NCBI GenBank assembly: GCA_023101885.1
Contig: JALPQD010000053.1
Coordinates: 5,024,447-5,088,446 of the forward strand
DNA: 64,000 nucleotides
From: Typhlomys cinereus
Lineage: Eukaryota; Chordata; Mammalia; Rodentia; Platacanthomyidae
Direction: 5' to 3'
Each line of letters begins with the position of its first letter. Within the stretch, counting starts at the first letter, position 1. The notes beneath the pieces are model-generated. The model was not told where the DNA came from. It searched no databases and saw nothing but the letters and a program-made list of their open reading frames with translations. The position numbers were made by a program, and so were the translations under genes. This document shows, piece by piece, positions 1 to 12,895 of the stretch.

Positions 1-1794
1 GAGATGCTAAGGCCACCTTGCTCAAGGCGATTTCCTTCACACAGGCTGAATGTTCCTTCCTGGTCACAGATCATTGATATTAAACACTTGGCCTCAAGCT
101 CTCATAGGTGAAAACCTTCAAACAAGAAAATTATATGCTGTCCAATTAAACTTCCAGTTGTAAAATCTGAAAGTCGAGAAGTGAGAATGTATAGATTGTC
201 AGTGTGGGTACACTGCGGCATTGGCATACTTAAAATGCTACTGCAAAATAGAATGAAAATAAAATAAAAACAGCATAATTATAGAGTAAGACTTCTATAG
301 GAATTTTGAGTTTCCCCTTTCTCTGTTGAAACTTTTAGTAGACAGCTTCTATCTCAAATTCCTTGTGTGTAGAAGAATATCTTAACTCCAGTTTTAGACA
401 TCTTTCGTACAGCATGGAAATCATTTCCTACCTTTAGATTAATACCGGTCACTGAAAAGTTGAATAATAATATTGCAAATTAATTTTTCTTGACTATGGC
501 ATAAGGATCGTAATTAGCAGCACAAATCCTTTTGCTCCATTTGCATGAGCTGAATTTTCCTTAATTACTCTGCAGTCTAATTATGGAGCTCAATCTACAG
601 AACTCACAGAAGCCAGTGATGCAGAAAGCAGAAGACAGCGGGACCCACGTCCCGGATTTACTGCTCTGGAGGCTTCCAGCAAACCCGTTGGAACAGACTC
701 TATTTGTGAGGGCATTAGCAAGCAAACAGTGTCAGGGAGAAGACACATGGCTCTGGCCGGCCATGCTAATGGAAAGTGATATTGAGTTTACTAATTCATA
801 TAAGGGTGCACAGATTGCCTTTTCTCCAAAGCACAGGGACTGTCAGTGAAACAAATGTGGGGCCCATGTTGCAATTAATTTGATTCTTGTTCTTTTAAGG
901 CTGAGCTTGTAGATTTAATTAAAGCTTTCACACACTGGGCACTTTCAGGAAGAATGTAATTGTAATGGCTTCTTTCAAAGGGAAGCACCAGTGAAAGTTA
1001 TGATTCAAATGGTAAACAGGCAGTCGTAATACACCTACTTTTAACAAGAAAGTATGCTTCTTCTTAGGGAAGATCAGGAATGGCACTTTCTCCATAGCTA
1101 TTTCCTCTCTCTGCTTATTAGGAGTTCCGAGCCATATTCTTTTGTGCCTTGGGAACTCACTTCATGGAATTTACCATAATATTATACAAATTCTGTCGTA
1201 CAACCATCAACCCTGCTCTCTTTTGGTTTAGTCTTCAAGTTGACTTCACAAGTCATATTCGGGCTTTTATTTGTTTCATAAAAGAGCCTGTTGCTTTTGT
1301 CTGAGAGCAAGACATTTCTTCCTGCCTTGCATATACCACCTGGCACACACAGTCACAGGAAATGAGCAGCCTGGACACTATGTTGATATTAGGTATTATG
1401 AACTATTATGAAAATGGTAATTACTACCCCTGGTAATACTTCCACAACACAAGTGCTGATCATTTTTCCACATGTTCCATATCTGAAAGTTCCCACACAC
1501 GGGCTCCTCTCTCCTCAAAGCTCCTGCGGCCCTTCCACCTGGAAGGAGCTCCCCTCTGTGTGAACTGCAAGACTCCATGGCCCGTCTTGCGCCATCTTGC
1601 CATGTTTGCATTCAAGTTGTCTTTAATGGCTGAGGTTTACGTGTCCTAGAGATCCTAAGGTTGGTTTGTGTTGGTGGAGTCTGTAGTGCAAATCTTAGGG
1701 CGCTGAAGAAGCAAGCATCTCACATGTTCATGGAGGAAACCAATGTTTCTGCTGACTCCTCCTAGTGTCTGACCTGAAAACAATCATTTAGGAA
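1..1794. other. Intronic sequence without recognised features
   Basis: Mostly unique-looking AT-rich sequence. Open frames at 583-849 (+) and 1396-1611 (-) have no recognisable domain or codon pattern and are taken as chance. Confidence 0.6.
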
Positions 1795-1985
1795 GGATAA
1801 AATCTGCTTGGCTGTCTACCTCAGTGTCCAAGGTGTCTGCCTCCAAGCCTGATGGCCTGAGATCAATCCCTTGGAAGCCCACATTGTAGAAGGAAAGAAC
1901 TGATTTCTGAAAGTTGCTCTTTATACATGTTCCATGGCACGCATGTGCATGTCATCTCTCAAACAGATACATAAACATCTTTCAA
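1795..1985 (+). repeat. RSINE1/B4-like tRNA-derived SINE
   Basis: The pattern CTCCAAGCCTGATGGCCTGA, then a box-B-like GATCAATCCC, then GAAGCCCACATTGTAGAAGG and a CATGCAC/GCATGTGCATG region ending in ACAGATACATAAAC resembles the rodent RSINE1/B4-type consensus. It is diverged and lacks the 5' end. Confidence 0.6.
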
Positions 1986-2094
1986 GTGTTAACTCGATAC
2001 TTAAAGAGATGTGCTGGCAGATCCATCTATGAAGAAAAGTCAGTCTCAGACAGACCATTGACATATAGAGACTGTTAATTATATGACTGATGCA

Positions 2095-2370
2095 GAAGGA
2101 CTGAGCCCACAGTGAGTGAGATCATTGCCCAGGCAGATGGATAACATGGAAATAGAACTAGATGCAGACTGGGAAGCTGACATTCTTGAGAGCTAGAAGG
2201 GATGCTCCTCCCAGGGATCTGGTGTGGTTGTTTCCTCTGGCTCCTGATATTAATGTAACTCTCCTGCCATAATGAGCCTCAATTGAAATCATAAACTGGA
2301 ACAAATCCATCCATCACTTAAATTGCTTGGGTCATATATTTTATAGCAATAGAAATATAAAAATAAGACA
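2095..2370 (+). repeat. MaLR-like solo LTR fragment
   Basis: It shares the layout of the other LTR-like copies here: CTGATATTAATGTAAC..., a 'cataaact..aacaaatcc' polyadenylation region, AAATTGCTTGGGTCATATAT and a terminal AATAAGACA. The 5' edge is vague. Confidence 0.45.
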
Positions 2371-4384
2371 GAGTATATAAACAAATGCACAAACATACAC
2401 ACCAGACTTTTTTGTTAGGTATATCACATAGTACAAGTGCATCAATATCAAAAGATAAGCTAGTTCATTACTCCCTATTCAAAAGGTGTTTGCTCTGCAA
2501 TGTTTCCATAGCATCAGCATAACTGGGATCAAAGAATTAGATTTTATTGAGATGCTCCTTCTATTCAGAGGGGTCTGTAGAAGTAAGGAGAAGTGTTTGT
2601 GTTAAAGCCATTCTATGGTTCATATGTATCCTCACAGTTAAGATCCCATTAGACACAGGATGTCAGGCAGTTGGCCAAACCTATGGGACCCTGGTTCTTA
2701 AACATCACCAAGGACCACCATCAAAGGGGAATTTGTGGAGCATAGCATCTGCCTCACCTTAAATCCCCCACGCCTGGTAGCGTGATGAAGAAACCGTCAC
2801 TGTTCTAAGTCCACAGAACGATATGGCAGAGAGCCCTTGAACTAGCACTGAGGACATGTTTCCATGTTTGGGCACAGCTCTGTCCACACAAAGATAAATT
2901 TTTCATTGTGCAGAAGACATGCTACTAATGGGGTATACTAACAGCAGCAAGACCATCAAACAAAGCCGGATGATCTATACTTCAAAGGCTGCAGGGAGTG
3001 GGTTGATCTATAAGGATAAAAAATAAAGGTTCAACCTTGAAATGATACAAGGGTTTATTTGTGCCACCCGTCATCCTTCATCCATCATATAAATAAATCT
3101 TAGTGAACCAGAGGACACATGTCTGGAAGTAATCGATTCTTTGTTTAGAAATTCTTGCTTTTCTTAGGGCTGGAGTGATGTGCAGATGAAGTTGTATTAA
3201 GTCCTTATTACTCTGAAGGGAACAGCTGAGAGCAAGAACACACACAGGAGAAGACAATTAATAGGATTCAAACTGTATGCATAGTTGTCATAGGCAATGC
3301 TGCACTGCAAGAAACACGCCTCATATTAATTCCTAACAGGCTGAAGCGCACGTCACCAGGAGCTGAATGCACACCTAAGGAAGTGTTGGCGTATCCAAAA
3401 AATCACAGTTGGGAACATCAGAATCATCCATTCATGGTGCTAAGGGATCATCAACCTTATTGGGTGATCACTGGACTGATAAAGTAAGATGCTCTGAGCG
3501 TATTCCAAGGATCTTGCCAAAGGTCATTAGACAAGAACAGACTTAGTGGCCCCATTACAACTGATTTCCAAAGCCCTGGTCATAACCCAGGGTTTTTTGT
3601 TTGTTTGTTTAGAAACAGGATAAGAGGACTCTTTCCTCAAAACCAACTTAACATTTTTCCTCCCACACTTAAAGTTTCATAAATAGTGACTAATTTACAT
3701 GACAGCACAGAACAATCATTCTGTTTCTTCACAGGGAGCTTTACAAGAAACTGTTATAAGCCTTTGAATTAAGCCTCTTCTTTCCTAGAATCAGCTTTGA
3801 AGGATTGCCTAATGGGTAAGCTCATGCAATGAAGATTTCCAACTATTATCTTGTAGAAAATTGTCTACTTGTACTCAAAGAGAATTAGCGAGAAGTGACA
3901 TCTTTCAATTTTATAAAGTTAAAAGCTAATCCAAGTGAAACCAGACAAGTAAGTATCTAGACCAACAGTCATCCCTTGGAAATTAATTCTTCCACGCTGC
4001 AATATCCATTTTTTTTCCAACCAGTGTCTGGCACTATGTGCATCTTTAATGAAGAACTGTTCCCGGGCCACCCCATTGCATCTGAGGTGTGACTGAGTGC
4101 TCCAAGCACTTGGTCAGAATTGGCAGAAACATGAAGACACAAGATGACTAAAGCACACTTACATAATTCTAGATCTCAAGCAAAACAAACAAGATGTGCC
4201 TTTAAAAGTGTATTTAGTTTCAATAATACTTTTAGAGAATAGGAAGTCTCTGTTCAGTGATATATTTTCCCAAAGAAGTTGAAAAGATCAACTTTTTCAA
4301 TTATTTTTATCAGTGAAAGTTGTCCTGATCATGCTTCAAAAAAGGTCTATTTTAAGAAATATTCTAACATATTACTTATTTAAA
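2371..4384. other. Intronic sequence, mostly unique
   Basis: No recognisable gene. It holds a short TTTG run near 3596-3611, and the small open frame at 2547-2762 looks like chance. Confidence 0.55.
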
Positions 4385-4547
4385 GAAGAGACAGTAAGGG
4401 AGCAAGAGACTCGCGTGTTGCAGTGCACGTGTAGGGATCAGAGAACAACTTTTGCCTCCATCCACCATCTTGGCTCCAGAAATCAAACTCAGATTGCCAG
4501 GTGTGTGTGCAGTTGCCTTAACGCACTGAGCCATCTTGCCGGCTCAA
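4385..4547 (-). repeat. RSINE1/B4-like SINE
   Basis: Reading the minus strand, the head GAGCCGGCAAGATGGCTCAG and 'cctggcaatctgagtttgatttct' are tRNA-like, and the remnant GATCAGAGAACAACTT is the family's 'ggtcagaggacaactt' block. Diverged. Confidence 0.65.
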
Positions 4548-5627
4548 AGGATCTAGTCTTAAATGTTAAAGTCACATTGTTGGGACTCTCAAAATGATAT
4601 GCAAGAACTTCATTTTGCAGAGACTAAAGCCTCTCAATTCTGATGCCCTCTTTTCTTGATGGTATTACTGAACACTGACTCCAGCAGAAGCACGGCTAGT
4701 GAAGCAATGGGCCAGTGGAGGACTAACACTGCACAGCCATAATGTCTGTGAGAGCTTTTGCGCCTTTTGTCCACTGGCAGATCTAGACGGTTCTTCTGGG
4801 TAGTCAAGGACAACGGGCTTACACCTAACTACTCACAGGACATAGCACAGGATGCTGAAGCAAATCCAGTCCGGCAGACCTGCCAGACTGTCTCTTGCCC
4901 CCTTTCCCTATCATGAAGCCTTAGCATTTTCCTCACTTGCAATGGTCCAAGCTGTTTACAGAGCACCATTTCCTCATTCCTCATAGTCCACATCCAGGGC
5001 AGACCTGTGGCATCTGGTTCAATATTTCATTAAATCCTCCTGAAACTAACAGTTCAATCTATTAGAAAACTACAGTCTCCAAGTAACATAAATTACCTTG
5101 CAGGCTGTGGTGCTGGGCCTCACAATAGCCATTTGCTGTTGAGACATTTACAGCCTTGGAGTTCGTGTGCAATCTGGATGCACAAGGCATAACCGTTATA
5201 AGCCTCCCTCAGATGACATTGGAAAAAAAGGGGGAAAAGGCCCCTGAACAGAAAAGGTTTTTTAGACCTAGGATGCGTGATTTCTGTGTTCTGCATTAAT
5301 TATCCATGAGTTGAATCTGTGATCTTTTCATGGAAATATCCCACAGGGGTACTTTTGTGTGGAGCCATTCCTGCAAACTAAGGATCTTGCACTTCTCTCC
5401 CGGCCTCAGCAGATGAGGAAGAGTATTCACAAGAAGCCCTATCCAAGGCTGTGTGCAGCAGAAGTTTAGAGCTTCTTTACCATTGCTGTAGGGCATCCAC
5501 TAGCTATGTGAGTGGAATAAATACGAACAGACGCTTCATTTTGGAGCCATTTGACCTGCAGTCTACACCACCTTCAAATACAGCTGCCATCTGAAAACTC
5601 CTGAAACATGGCACCTTTAATTTTTTA
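4548..5627. other. Intronic sequence without recognised features
   Basis: Nothing supportable seen. The open frame at 5296-5496 (-) is taken as chance. Confidence 0.5.
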
Positions 5628-5815
5628 AAATTGTGTGTAAGTATGTGTGAGTGTGTGTGTTTTTGTGTGTGAGGGTATGCGTGTTTGCATGTGCACATAC
5701 TAGGAGGTCAGAGGGCAACTCTCAGAAGTCCATTCTTTCCTTCTACCAGGTGGGCTCCTCTCAGACCCCAGGCTTTCTCGGTAAGCCAACCCAGTGAGTC
5801 ATCTCACCGACCCAA
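5628..5815 (-). repeat. RSINE1/B4-like SINE with GT-rich tail
   Basis: The plus strand shows the tail GTGTGTGAGGG...GCATGTGCACA, then AGGAGGTCAGAGGGCAACT, then 'ccttctaccaggtgggctcc', and ends GAGTCATCTCACCGACCCA, which is the reverse complement of the tRNA-like head. Confidence 0.7.
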
Positions 5816-5957
5816 GCCTGGTACCTTTGAGAACCAACAGGAGGAGAGGCAATGATTTCCCAGTTTTTTGCTCAGTGGCAGCAGTGTAGGGGCTGGGTAC
5901 CATTAGAAAGCCTTAACAGCTGGAGCCCAATTCATATGGAATTTCCCTGCCATTTTT

Positions 5958-6274
5958 TTAAAATTTTTTTAAAATTTTTATTATTATTATTTATTCAACT
6001 GTGCGCATGTGCATGTGTATGTGCACGCACGTGTGTGTGTGTGTCTGTGTGTGTGTGTGTCTGTGTATGTGTAGAACCACGGGCGAATTCGTGAACCACC
6101 ATGGACACCTCCACCTCCTTCTGCCCCGGGATTCACAGGCTCCGCCCTACCAGGACCGGAAACGCAGGCCGCCCCCGCTTCCGCCTGGCGTCTATATGTG
6201 GGATCTGGGATCCGAACTCAGGACCTTCCACCTGCTAGATGGAGGCTTAACCCCTGAGCCACCTCTCCAGCCCC
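5958..6274 (-). mobile_element. Young B2-headed SINE (DIP-like), copy A, with 15-bp target duplication
   Basis: On the minus strand it begins GGGGCTGGAGAGGTGGCTCA (tRNA box A region), followed by a box-B-like GAGTTCGGATCC. An unfamiliar GC-rich body holds GAATTCGCCCGTGGTTC, and a CA-rich then A-rich tail follows. A perfect 15-bp duplication TTCCCTGCCATTTTT flanks it (5943-5957 and 6275-6289), which fixes the edges and shows LINE-mediated insertion. The body matches copy D (35.7 kb) most closely. Confidence 0.88.
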
Positions 6275-6289
6275 TTCCCTGCCATTTTT

Positions 6290-8095
6290 AACTGTGATGA
6301 GCTTCTCCTCCCGCCCAAGACTAAGAGTCTAATCATACCTAGAATAATACTCACAAAGGTAGACAGATTTTTGCATATCATTTGAAGGACTCCAAGAAAT
6401 TAACTACAGGCCTGAGACTGCCTTTAGGTAACCCAAAGAGTGTTTTTTTGCTTTCCTGAGCGAATACAACATTAATTGTTTGTTGCACAGAGAATAGTAA
6501 AATGAAGCTTTAATAACAGCAAATAAGTGGCTATTTACACATTTACTGTTTGGTAGTTAGAGGGAACCAGGACTTTAAGTGACTGTCACCTTGTGGCTGG
6601 CAAAGCAATCCATCAAGTCAGGGCCTGTTTTGAGTGGCAACTTTCTCTGCATTTGGGGTCTATCACAGATGAAGCCTTTTTGTTTTAGCAAAGCTAACCG
6701 CTACACTAGAGAAATGCGGATGTGCTCAAATTACTCATGAGGTCCTTGTATTGTTGCTGCCATGCCTTGAAATTAGCATATCTGATATCATTCTGTTGAG
6801 CAGTCATCAGAAAAATGAATTATACAGAAGTTTAGTACTCACAGCTGTGGTTCCCCCTCCCCCTTACACAGACATTGAACTTAGCTAGACTCATGTTCTA
6901 GCTTTTTTTCCCTTCTCTATGAAAAGAGAGGTCAGGAAGAGATGGACTTCATGATTTTTCCCAGCTCTTAAAAATTCCATATACTATTTAGACACAATAA
7001 TCATCTGCATAAAACCCATTCCAAAGCAAGTTCTTGAATGCTAAATTGTGAAATATACTGTTGTTTTAGGAGTGATGGCTTACAGAAAAGCAAATTGGAC
7101 CCAACTCAAAAAAATCAGGTCAGGGCACTATATATGAAGGTATATAGATGGTGAGAAATAAGTAACACCACGAGATTCCTAAAGACTAAATGAAAGTATA
7201 TGTATACACATGCAGTGATAAGTTCCTGTCTTGGTTGGAATGTGCTGAGTTTTATGGAATCTCACTGTAGTAGAAGAGTAGACAGTTAGGATTATCCTGA
7301 CTTGATAATGTTGTTCTACATCACTGCTATTTGAAGAAGTCACATAGAGGCCCACTTCCAGAAACATTCATTAAGATCAGATGGAATTTGTTGGAAATCG
7401 GTCTATTTTATTAACCCTCGCCTCCACAAAATGCATATATGATTTTAGATTTATTCGTTACATAATTTTTTTTTTGGCCTGGTTTACCATGTTTTCGAAG
7501 ATGCAGCTATTGGTGCATGCATTGCTAACCCGTGTCTGTGAAGCTCTGAAGTAGGTCTGTGACTCAGCGTTCAGGGAGAAGACAAAACAAGTGGCAGAAG
7601 GAAACAGGTGTCTGGTCTCCTGTGAGACACAGTGGTGCTTTTTCACTGCAATATGCTCAGGACGCGGGTCCTTTCCACTTGTCCTTTCCTTTCCATATGC
7701 TCACTTTATCTCTTTAACTAAAGAAACTATTTCTTGAGTATTGATATGCTATTTCTAGAGAAATTTAATTACGAAGTCAAACAGTTTATTTGACTTCTTC
7801 CACTGGGTCTAGGCAGAGCATAACATGATGATATCACATTAAATCTGGATCACAGTGGAGCAACTATTGCTTCTAGAAACCACTTTGACAGGTCCTCTGT
7901 GATCCCACTGGAGATGACTGTCTGCTATTGTAAGGTCCTGAATGCATGCAGTCCCACTCCCCCAATAATATGATAAACCACTACTCAGCTTTATGGTAGT
8001 CAAACCCTAATCTATAAAATTTAGTAAGAGAGAACTTAGTGACCCATAAATCAATCTTGTTCCAACTACACTTTTCAGCCACATAAATAATTTTT
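6290..8095. other. Intronic sequence without recognised features
   Basis: AT-rich and apparently unique. The open frames at 7179-7367 and 7458-7646 (-) are short and uncharacteristic. Confidence 0.5.
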
Positions 8096-8109
8096 GATTC
8101 TTTTTTTAA

Positions 8110-8155
8110 AAATTTTTTTTATTTATTCAATTGTGCGTGCGTGCGCGTGTGTATA

Positions 8156-8205
<50 letters not shown>

Positions 8206-8447
8206 ACCACGGATGAATTCGGGAACCACCATGGACCGTCTCCACCTCCTCCTTGTTTACTCTGCCCTGGGATTCACAGGCTCCGCCCTACCAGGACCAG
8301 AAACGCAGGCCAGGCCACCCCCTACCCCCTACCCCCTCCTCCCCCCCCCGCTTCTGCCAGGCGTCTATACGTGGGGTCCAGGATCCGAACTCAGGACCTT
8401 CTGCCTGCAAGGCAGAGGCTTAACCCCTGAGCCACCTCTCCAGCCCC
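8110..8447 (-). mobile_element. Young B2-headed SINE (DIP-like), copy B
   Basis: Same family as the 5958-6274 copy, with the head GGGGCTGGAGAGGTGGCTCA on the minus strand. A pure (GT)21 run at 8161-8202 (plus) forms the tail. It is flanked by GATTCTTTTTTTAA (8096-8109) and GGTTCTTTTTTTAA (8448-8461), a 14-bp target duplication with one mismatch. The body carries an expanded C/T run (CCCCCTACCCCCT). Confidence 0.88.
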
Positions 8448-8674
8448 GGTTCTTTTTTTAAGACTTCACAGTTTATTCTCAGTGTAGACAGGGGAAGCAA
8501 GAACTATGATCCTCCTGTCGTTGAAGGTGTAGCTTCTTTGAGTAGCTTAGTGTATATTTCATCTAAACATCTATCTCATGGCAAGTGCCTACTGGATCCT
8601 GCCTATAGAACCCTTAACGAATCATCTTCAACCTACTCAACAAAATACAAATGGACAACAAAAATTTTAAAAAT

Positions 8675-8815
8675 GGCCAGGCGTAGTAGCACCTGTATTA
8701 CCAGTACTTGGGAGACAGCAGGCAAGAGGACTAGGAGTTCAAGGTCATCATCTGCTATACAGAATGTTCAAGGGCAGACCTTGCCTCAGAAAAAGCAAAA
8801 ATATAGGAAAAAACC
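8675..8815 (+). repeat. B1 (7SL-derived) SINE
   Basis: GGCCAGGCGTAGTAGCACC, then CAGTACTTGGGAGACAGCAG, then GGAGTTCAAGGTCATC and 'agaccttgcctcagaaaaa' follow the B1 order. About 140 bp with an A-rich tail. Confidence 0.85.
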
Positions 8816-11784
8816 CCACACACTAATTCTTGCAAAGTTTTAAGACTCTTGAACTTTTTATGCCAGGATTTATTCCAAAATCTATAGCAAAATTAGTGAT
8901 GCAATCCCTGCCCAACCCTCTTACCATAGTAAGAGTGGGTCTTTGAAGGCTGATTCTTTATTTTCTGTTTGTATTTTTTCTCTCCCCCAATAATATGAAC
9001 ATTGAGTGCTAATTCTACGTATAAAGGAAACTTTAGAAAATAGGTTCTTTTTAAAATAATTTCTTTTTTAAAGAGAAATGACTGTGGAACTGACTTCTTT
9101 TCTTATCAATGAATAAGCAGTCTGAAAACTACCAAATGTAACTAATCTATTAACAGGGAGGAAAAAATATTTAAAAGAAAGAGTATTACAATTGCAGGCT
9201 CTGAATGAAGTCCATGAATTTGTTTTTCCTATATTATTTTTATATATCTATTATGAAACATCAAAGTGTATTTTGCAAAATTCCAAAAGATGTTAGAAGT
9301 AGCTTGATTATGGTTTTTCTATTACTTAGAACTGCCTATAGAGTAGTTTTGGGCTATAAATTTTAATGAGAGAACCACATGGTTTGGCATAAAAGTGAAA
9401 GTAGCTGTGATCAAAAATGAAAATATACCCTTGTCAAGAGCGTTTCAAAATATTTAGTAGCTTTCAGGATATGTCTGCCAGGCTAATACAAATAATACAA
9501 ATACTGTTGAACTATGTGACAGAAAGCATGTGAATGCCAGGAAATATTTTGAACTGGGTGCTAGGAATACACTCTGTGTTGTCCAGAGTCTAGAAGCAGA
9601 AGTCATATCCTGCTTGGCTGAAGAGAGCATTAGGGGACTGGGCATAAGCCGGTTTGTATAGGAAGCTGGCCTGACAATCAGTGCAGGGTCCTAACACCAG
9701 CCTGCATGGTGAGATACAACTCGCTCTGAAGGCTTTGACATGGTGTGGCCCAACATCATCGAAGGTAAAGTTGCCTTCATATCAGACATCCTATGAGGTC
9801 ACTAAGCCAAACCATAAGGGTGGCTCTCCATGTTCATTTCATTCAACTTTTCACGTACCAGAACCCCATTCTAACATGGTGAAGACGAGGTTCCAAACTC
9901 ACCTTTAAGGCCTGCGTCTGACTTGCCAAAGGTCGACTCTCACTCTGCATGACATTTTTGCTATCCTAACAGAAATCTGTTTCTGCACTAGATGTTACCA
10001 TCTGCGCAGTGTGTCTTTGCCACTGGTCTGTGCACGCGCAGTAGGGACAGATATAAGAACAGTCGGCTTCGTCTGGATCAATAGCCTTGCCATCTTGTCT
10101 TAGAAATTAAGGTGGAAGCATGAACGTGACAAAGGGAACATAGCTGGGAAAAACGGTAGAAAGCTCAGAGCCATGTCCCTTCTGGCAATACCATGCACCT
10201 GCAGCGAGAGCAGAGGCCTTACCTGTTGGACCTCTGACCTAATGCTGCAGAGTGCAACAGAACAGGAGGCAGGTCTTCAGGATTTCAAGAGACCCAATTT
10301 TTGCTGCACGGGGTAAAAAAGGCCACTGTGACAGTTTGGATTGTCTTAAAACTTTTCCGTTAGAAAACTGCACTTTCAAAAAACTGGGGCCCCAACTATA
10401 GCTTTGTCTTATTTCCATTGATTTGTGGCATATATTGAGCCTACCCAGAGGATGGACATGTCAAAAGCTTCCAAAGGAAGATCATTAGCATACACTTGGT
10501 CTGTGTTAACAGTGGAAGACACAAGGTGATTGAGCCACATTTCCTGCAGTCTCCAGTCAGCAGGGAGCCTTCGACTCGGTCTATTAGAAAAGCCCTATTG
10601 GCAAAGCATTGAAGAACAGAGAACGAGAGATAATTCAAGCCTCGGCTGGAAGCTTCATCAGCCGGAGGCACTGCAGCCCTGAGTTTCAGGTAGCACATAC
10701 TATGTCCTTTTGATCCAGACCATGCACCTGGTTTCTGCTGCCTTTCAGCCACTGTGAATGACTTGGCTGTGATCACAGGGTGCCAAGAGCTCTTCGAGAC
10801 CCTTCAATCCTTGGGACATACACCTAGACTTATAACTATGTTTGATTTTACTTTTTTAATTAAGAACAGTGGGGCTGCACTGTTGGGCCCTGGTGAAATG
10901 CCTTTTTCATTACACGCACACCTGAAAAAATGATTGTGTGCCGCTAGAGAGACAAGTTAAACAGGCTGTGCTGGCCACGTCACAAGAATTAACTAGGTAA
11001 GTGAGTTCTTGGCTATCAGCCTCGTCCAGTGAGGTCCTTGAGCCGTGGTGATAAACAACCTTTTAGAATCTCAGAAACCTATTTTAATTTGTTTTTCTAT
11101 AGTCTGCTTAGTTTCTCTCTTAATTTATGGCTCTTTCATTAGGGCTATTTCATTTACCTTGGCTTAATTTGATTTGTTATTTATTTAGAACTCTGGTTAA
11201 ATTGTTGAAAGTTCTTCACATATTACCATCAAAATTAGCAGTGCAATGTCTGAAAGAGAAATGATTGCTGAGTGCCCTCAACTGAACTAAAAAAAAAATG
11301 CTGAGCTAATGCAGTGGTCAGGATGGTAATTAAAGACATTTTTGAGAATTCAAAAATTTATAAATCACAGAACACATGGTATTTAAAAAAAAAGTGAGCA
11401 GTGTCCTCTATGTCCTGTGCTTTAAAAAAAGGACTTGAAAAATCAATGAAGAGCATTGCTCTGCGCGTAATCAGATCTCTAATTCTGACCTTTGAAACTG
11501 TGAACCTGTTAATGGTCCCCATTCATCAACCATACTTTCCACTCTTTTTACTTAGATACTTACAACTTGAGTTAAATCTGGATGCTGCTGTTGGTCTTTA
11601 TGCTGTGGTTGGCCGTGAAATAAGCAGGGACCATTCATTCAGATCTTGTTTGTTTGGGACAGCGTTGCCCACACTTAACAATCCAGGCGTCACAGTGGTG
11701 GAAGGCAAAAGATAATGTACACAGCATGGGTCTCACTACTGGTGGGACCCTGCTAACACGTGAGTGTGCTGTTCCTTGAGGGGC
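8816..11784. other. Intronic sequence, mostly unclassified
   Basis: No recognised gene. A GCGC-containing segment near 9990-10080 with a TATAAG motif could be an old LTR promoter but cannot be assigned. Open frames at 10441-10776 (-) and 11401-11715 (+) show no known domain. Confidence 0.45.
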
Positions 11785-12175
11785 TGTCATGGTTACCCTT
11801 CCTGATGCTTTGATCAAATTAGGACAAAAACAACTTAAGGGAAAAAGGCTAATTTGGCTCCCAGTTTCAAGCTCCAGTTCATCAAGGCAGGGAAGTCACA
11901 GCATTAGGATCTGGAGTGCACTGGTTACATCACAGCCATAACCAAGTGCAGGGAGCCATGAATTAACGCACGCTTAGCACACGCGTTCTCTCCCCTTCTG
12001 ACACTGTCCAGTGCTTCCTAGACAGGCAATGACCCCGTCCACAATTAAGGTGTGTCTGCCCATATCATTTAGAATAATGCAGGTAATCACTCACTGGCAT
12101 GGCCAGAGGCCTTCCTCCCAGCTGATTCTACATTGTGTCAAGACTGACCCTCACGGGAGACTTTCAACAAGCTGT
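11785..12175 (-). repeat. MaLR-like solo LTR
   Basis: It begins TGTCATGGTTACCC, runs through GGCTCCCAGTTTCAAGCTCC and 'catcaaggcagggaagtcacagc', and ends near 'tgtgtcaagactgaccc'. This is the reverse-complement layout of the abundant rodent TG...CA LTR with a 'gtcaacttgacac' start. Confidence 0.65.
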
Positions 12176-12289
12176 GTGTAATCTAGACAGAAGCAAGACT
12201 GGACCACCAGGTTTGCATTGCATAGTTTTGGGTTAAAGAAATATGTAACACCTTTTATTTCAGGGAGATGCTTGGGGACAAGAGCTACA

Positions 12290-12895
12290 AGGTATTTGAA
12301 TATTCCTGAAAGACTCTACATTAATCACCTGGAACCAGACCAGCCAAATCGCTCCCCATCCTAAAGCTCAGGGAAACTTGCGGAAGAGGGGGCAGCAAGA
12401 TTATAAGACCCTAAAGATGGGGAGGAGCAATGATATGCAGGATACTCCACACAAGTTAGGGCTGCAATAGCCATAATCAGACTTTGTATAACCTGCGTAA
12501 TGAATGACATGTCAATGACCCCCCCCCCAAGTTTAGCATGGATCACAGGCACTAGGATCCTTAGAGGCAAGGGATTAACAGTCATAATAGTGTTCCCATA
12601 CTAAAGGGGAGTCCAAGAAAGGGCTCTGGCAATATCACTGAGTCCTTACTCCTCACTGGAGTGGCAGACTAAGAGGGAAATTTGGCATTCACACAAAAGG
12701 ATGCTCCAGGGAATGGGAGGGGGAATGGGGAGGCACTGGGAGAAAGGGAAGGAGGGGTTGAAAGGAAGGGAGAGGGGGAGGAGGATGCAAAGGCGGACTG
12801 GGGAGAGTGGATAGAGGGAGGGGACGGGGTACCTATTAAGCTTGTATGATTGGGAAAAAAATGAATAAATATAAATAAATTTAAAAAAATGGTCC
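12290..12895 (+). mobile_element. L1 LINE 3' untranslated region and poly(A) tail
   Basis: The stretch AAAGCTCAGGGAAACTTGCG, 'gattataagaccc', a central region with C9, then about 120 bp of G-rich purine sequence (12712-12832), then an AATAAATATAAATAAAT tail ending near 12893 match the layout of rodent L1 3' ends. ORF2 is absent, so this is a heavily 5'-truncated copy. Confidence 0.65.

Noticed and set aside
5958..6274. A tRNA gene at the SINE heads
   Set aside because: Box A/B-like words are present but no cloverleaf or acceptor stem can be formed. They are tRNA-derived SINE heads.
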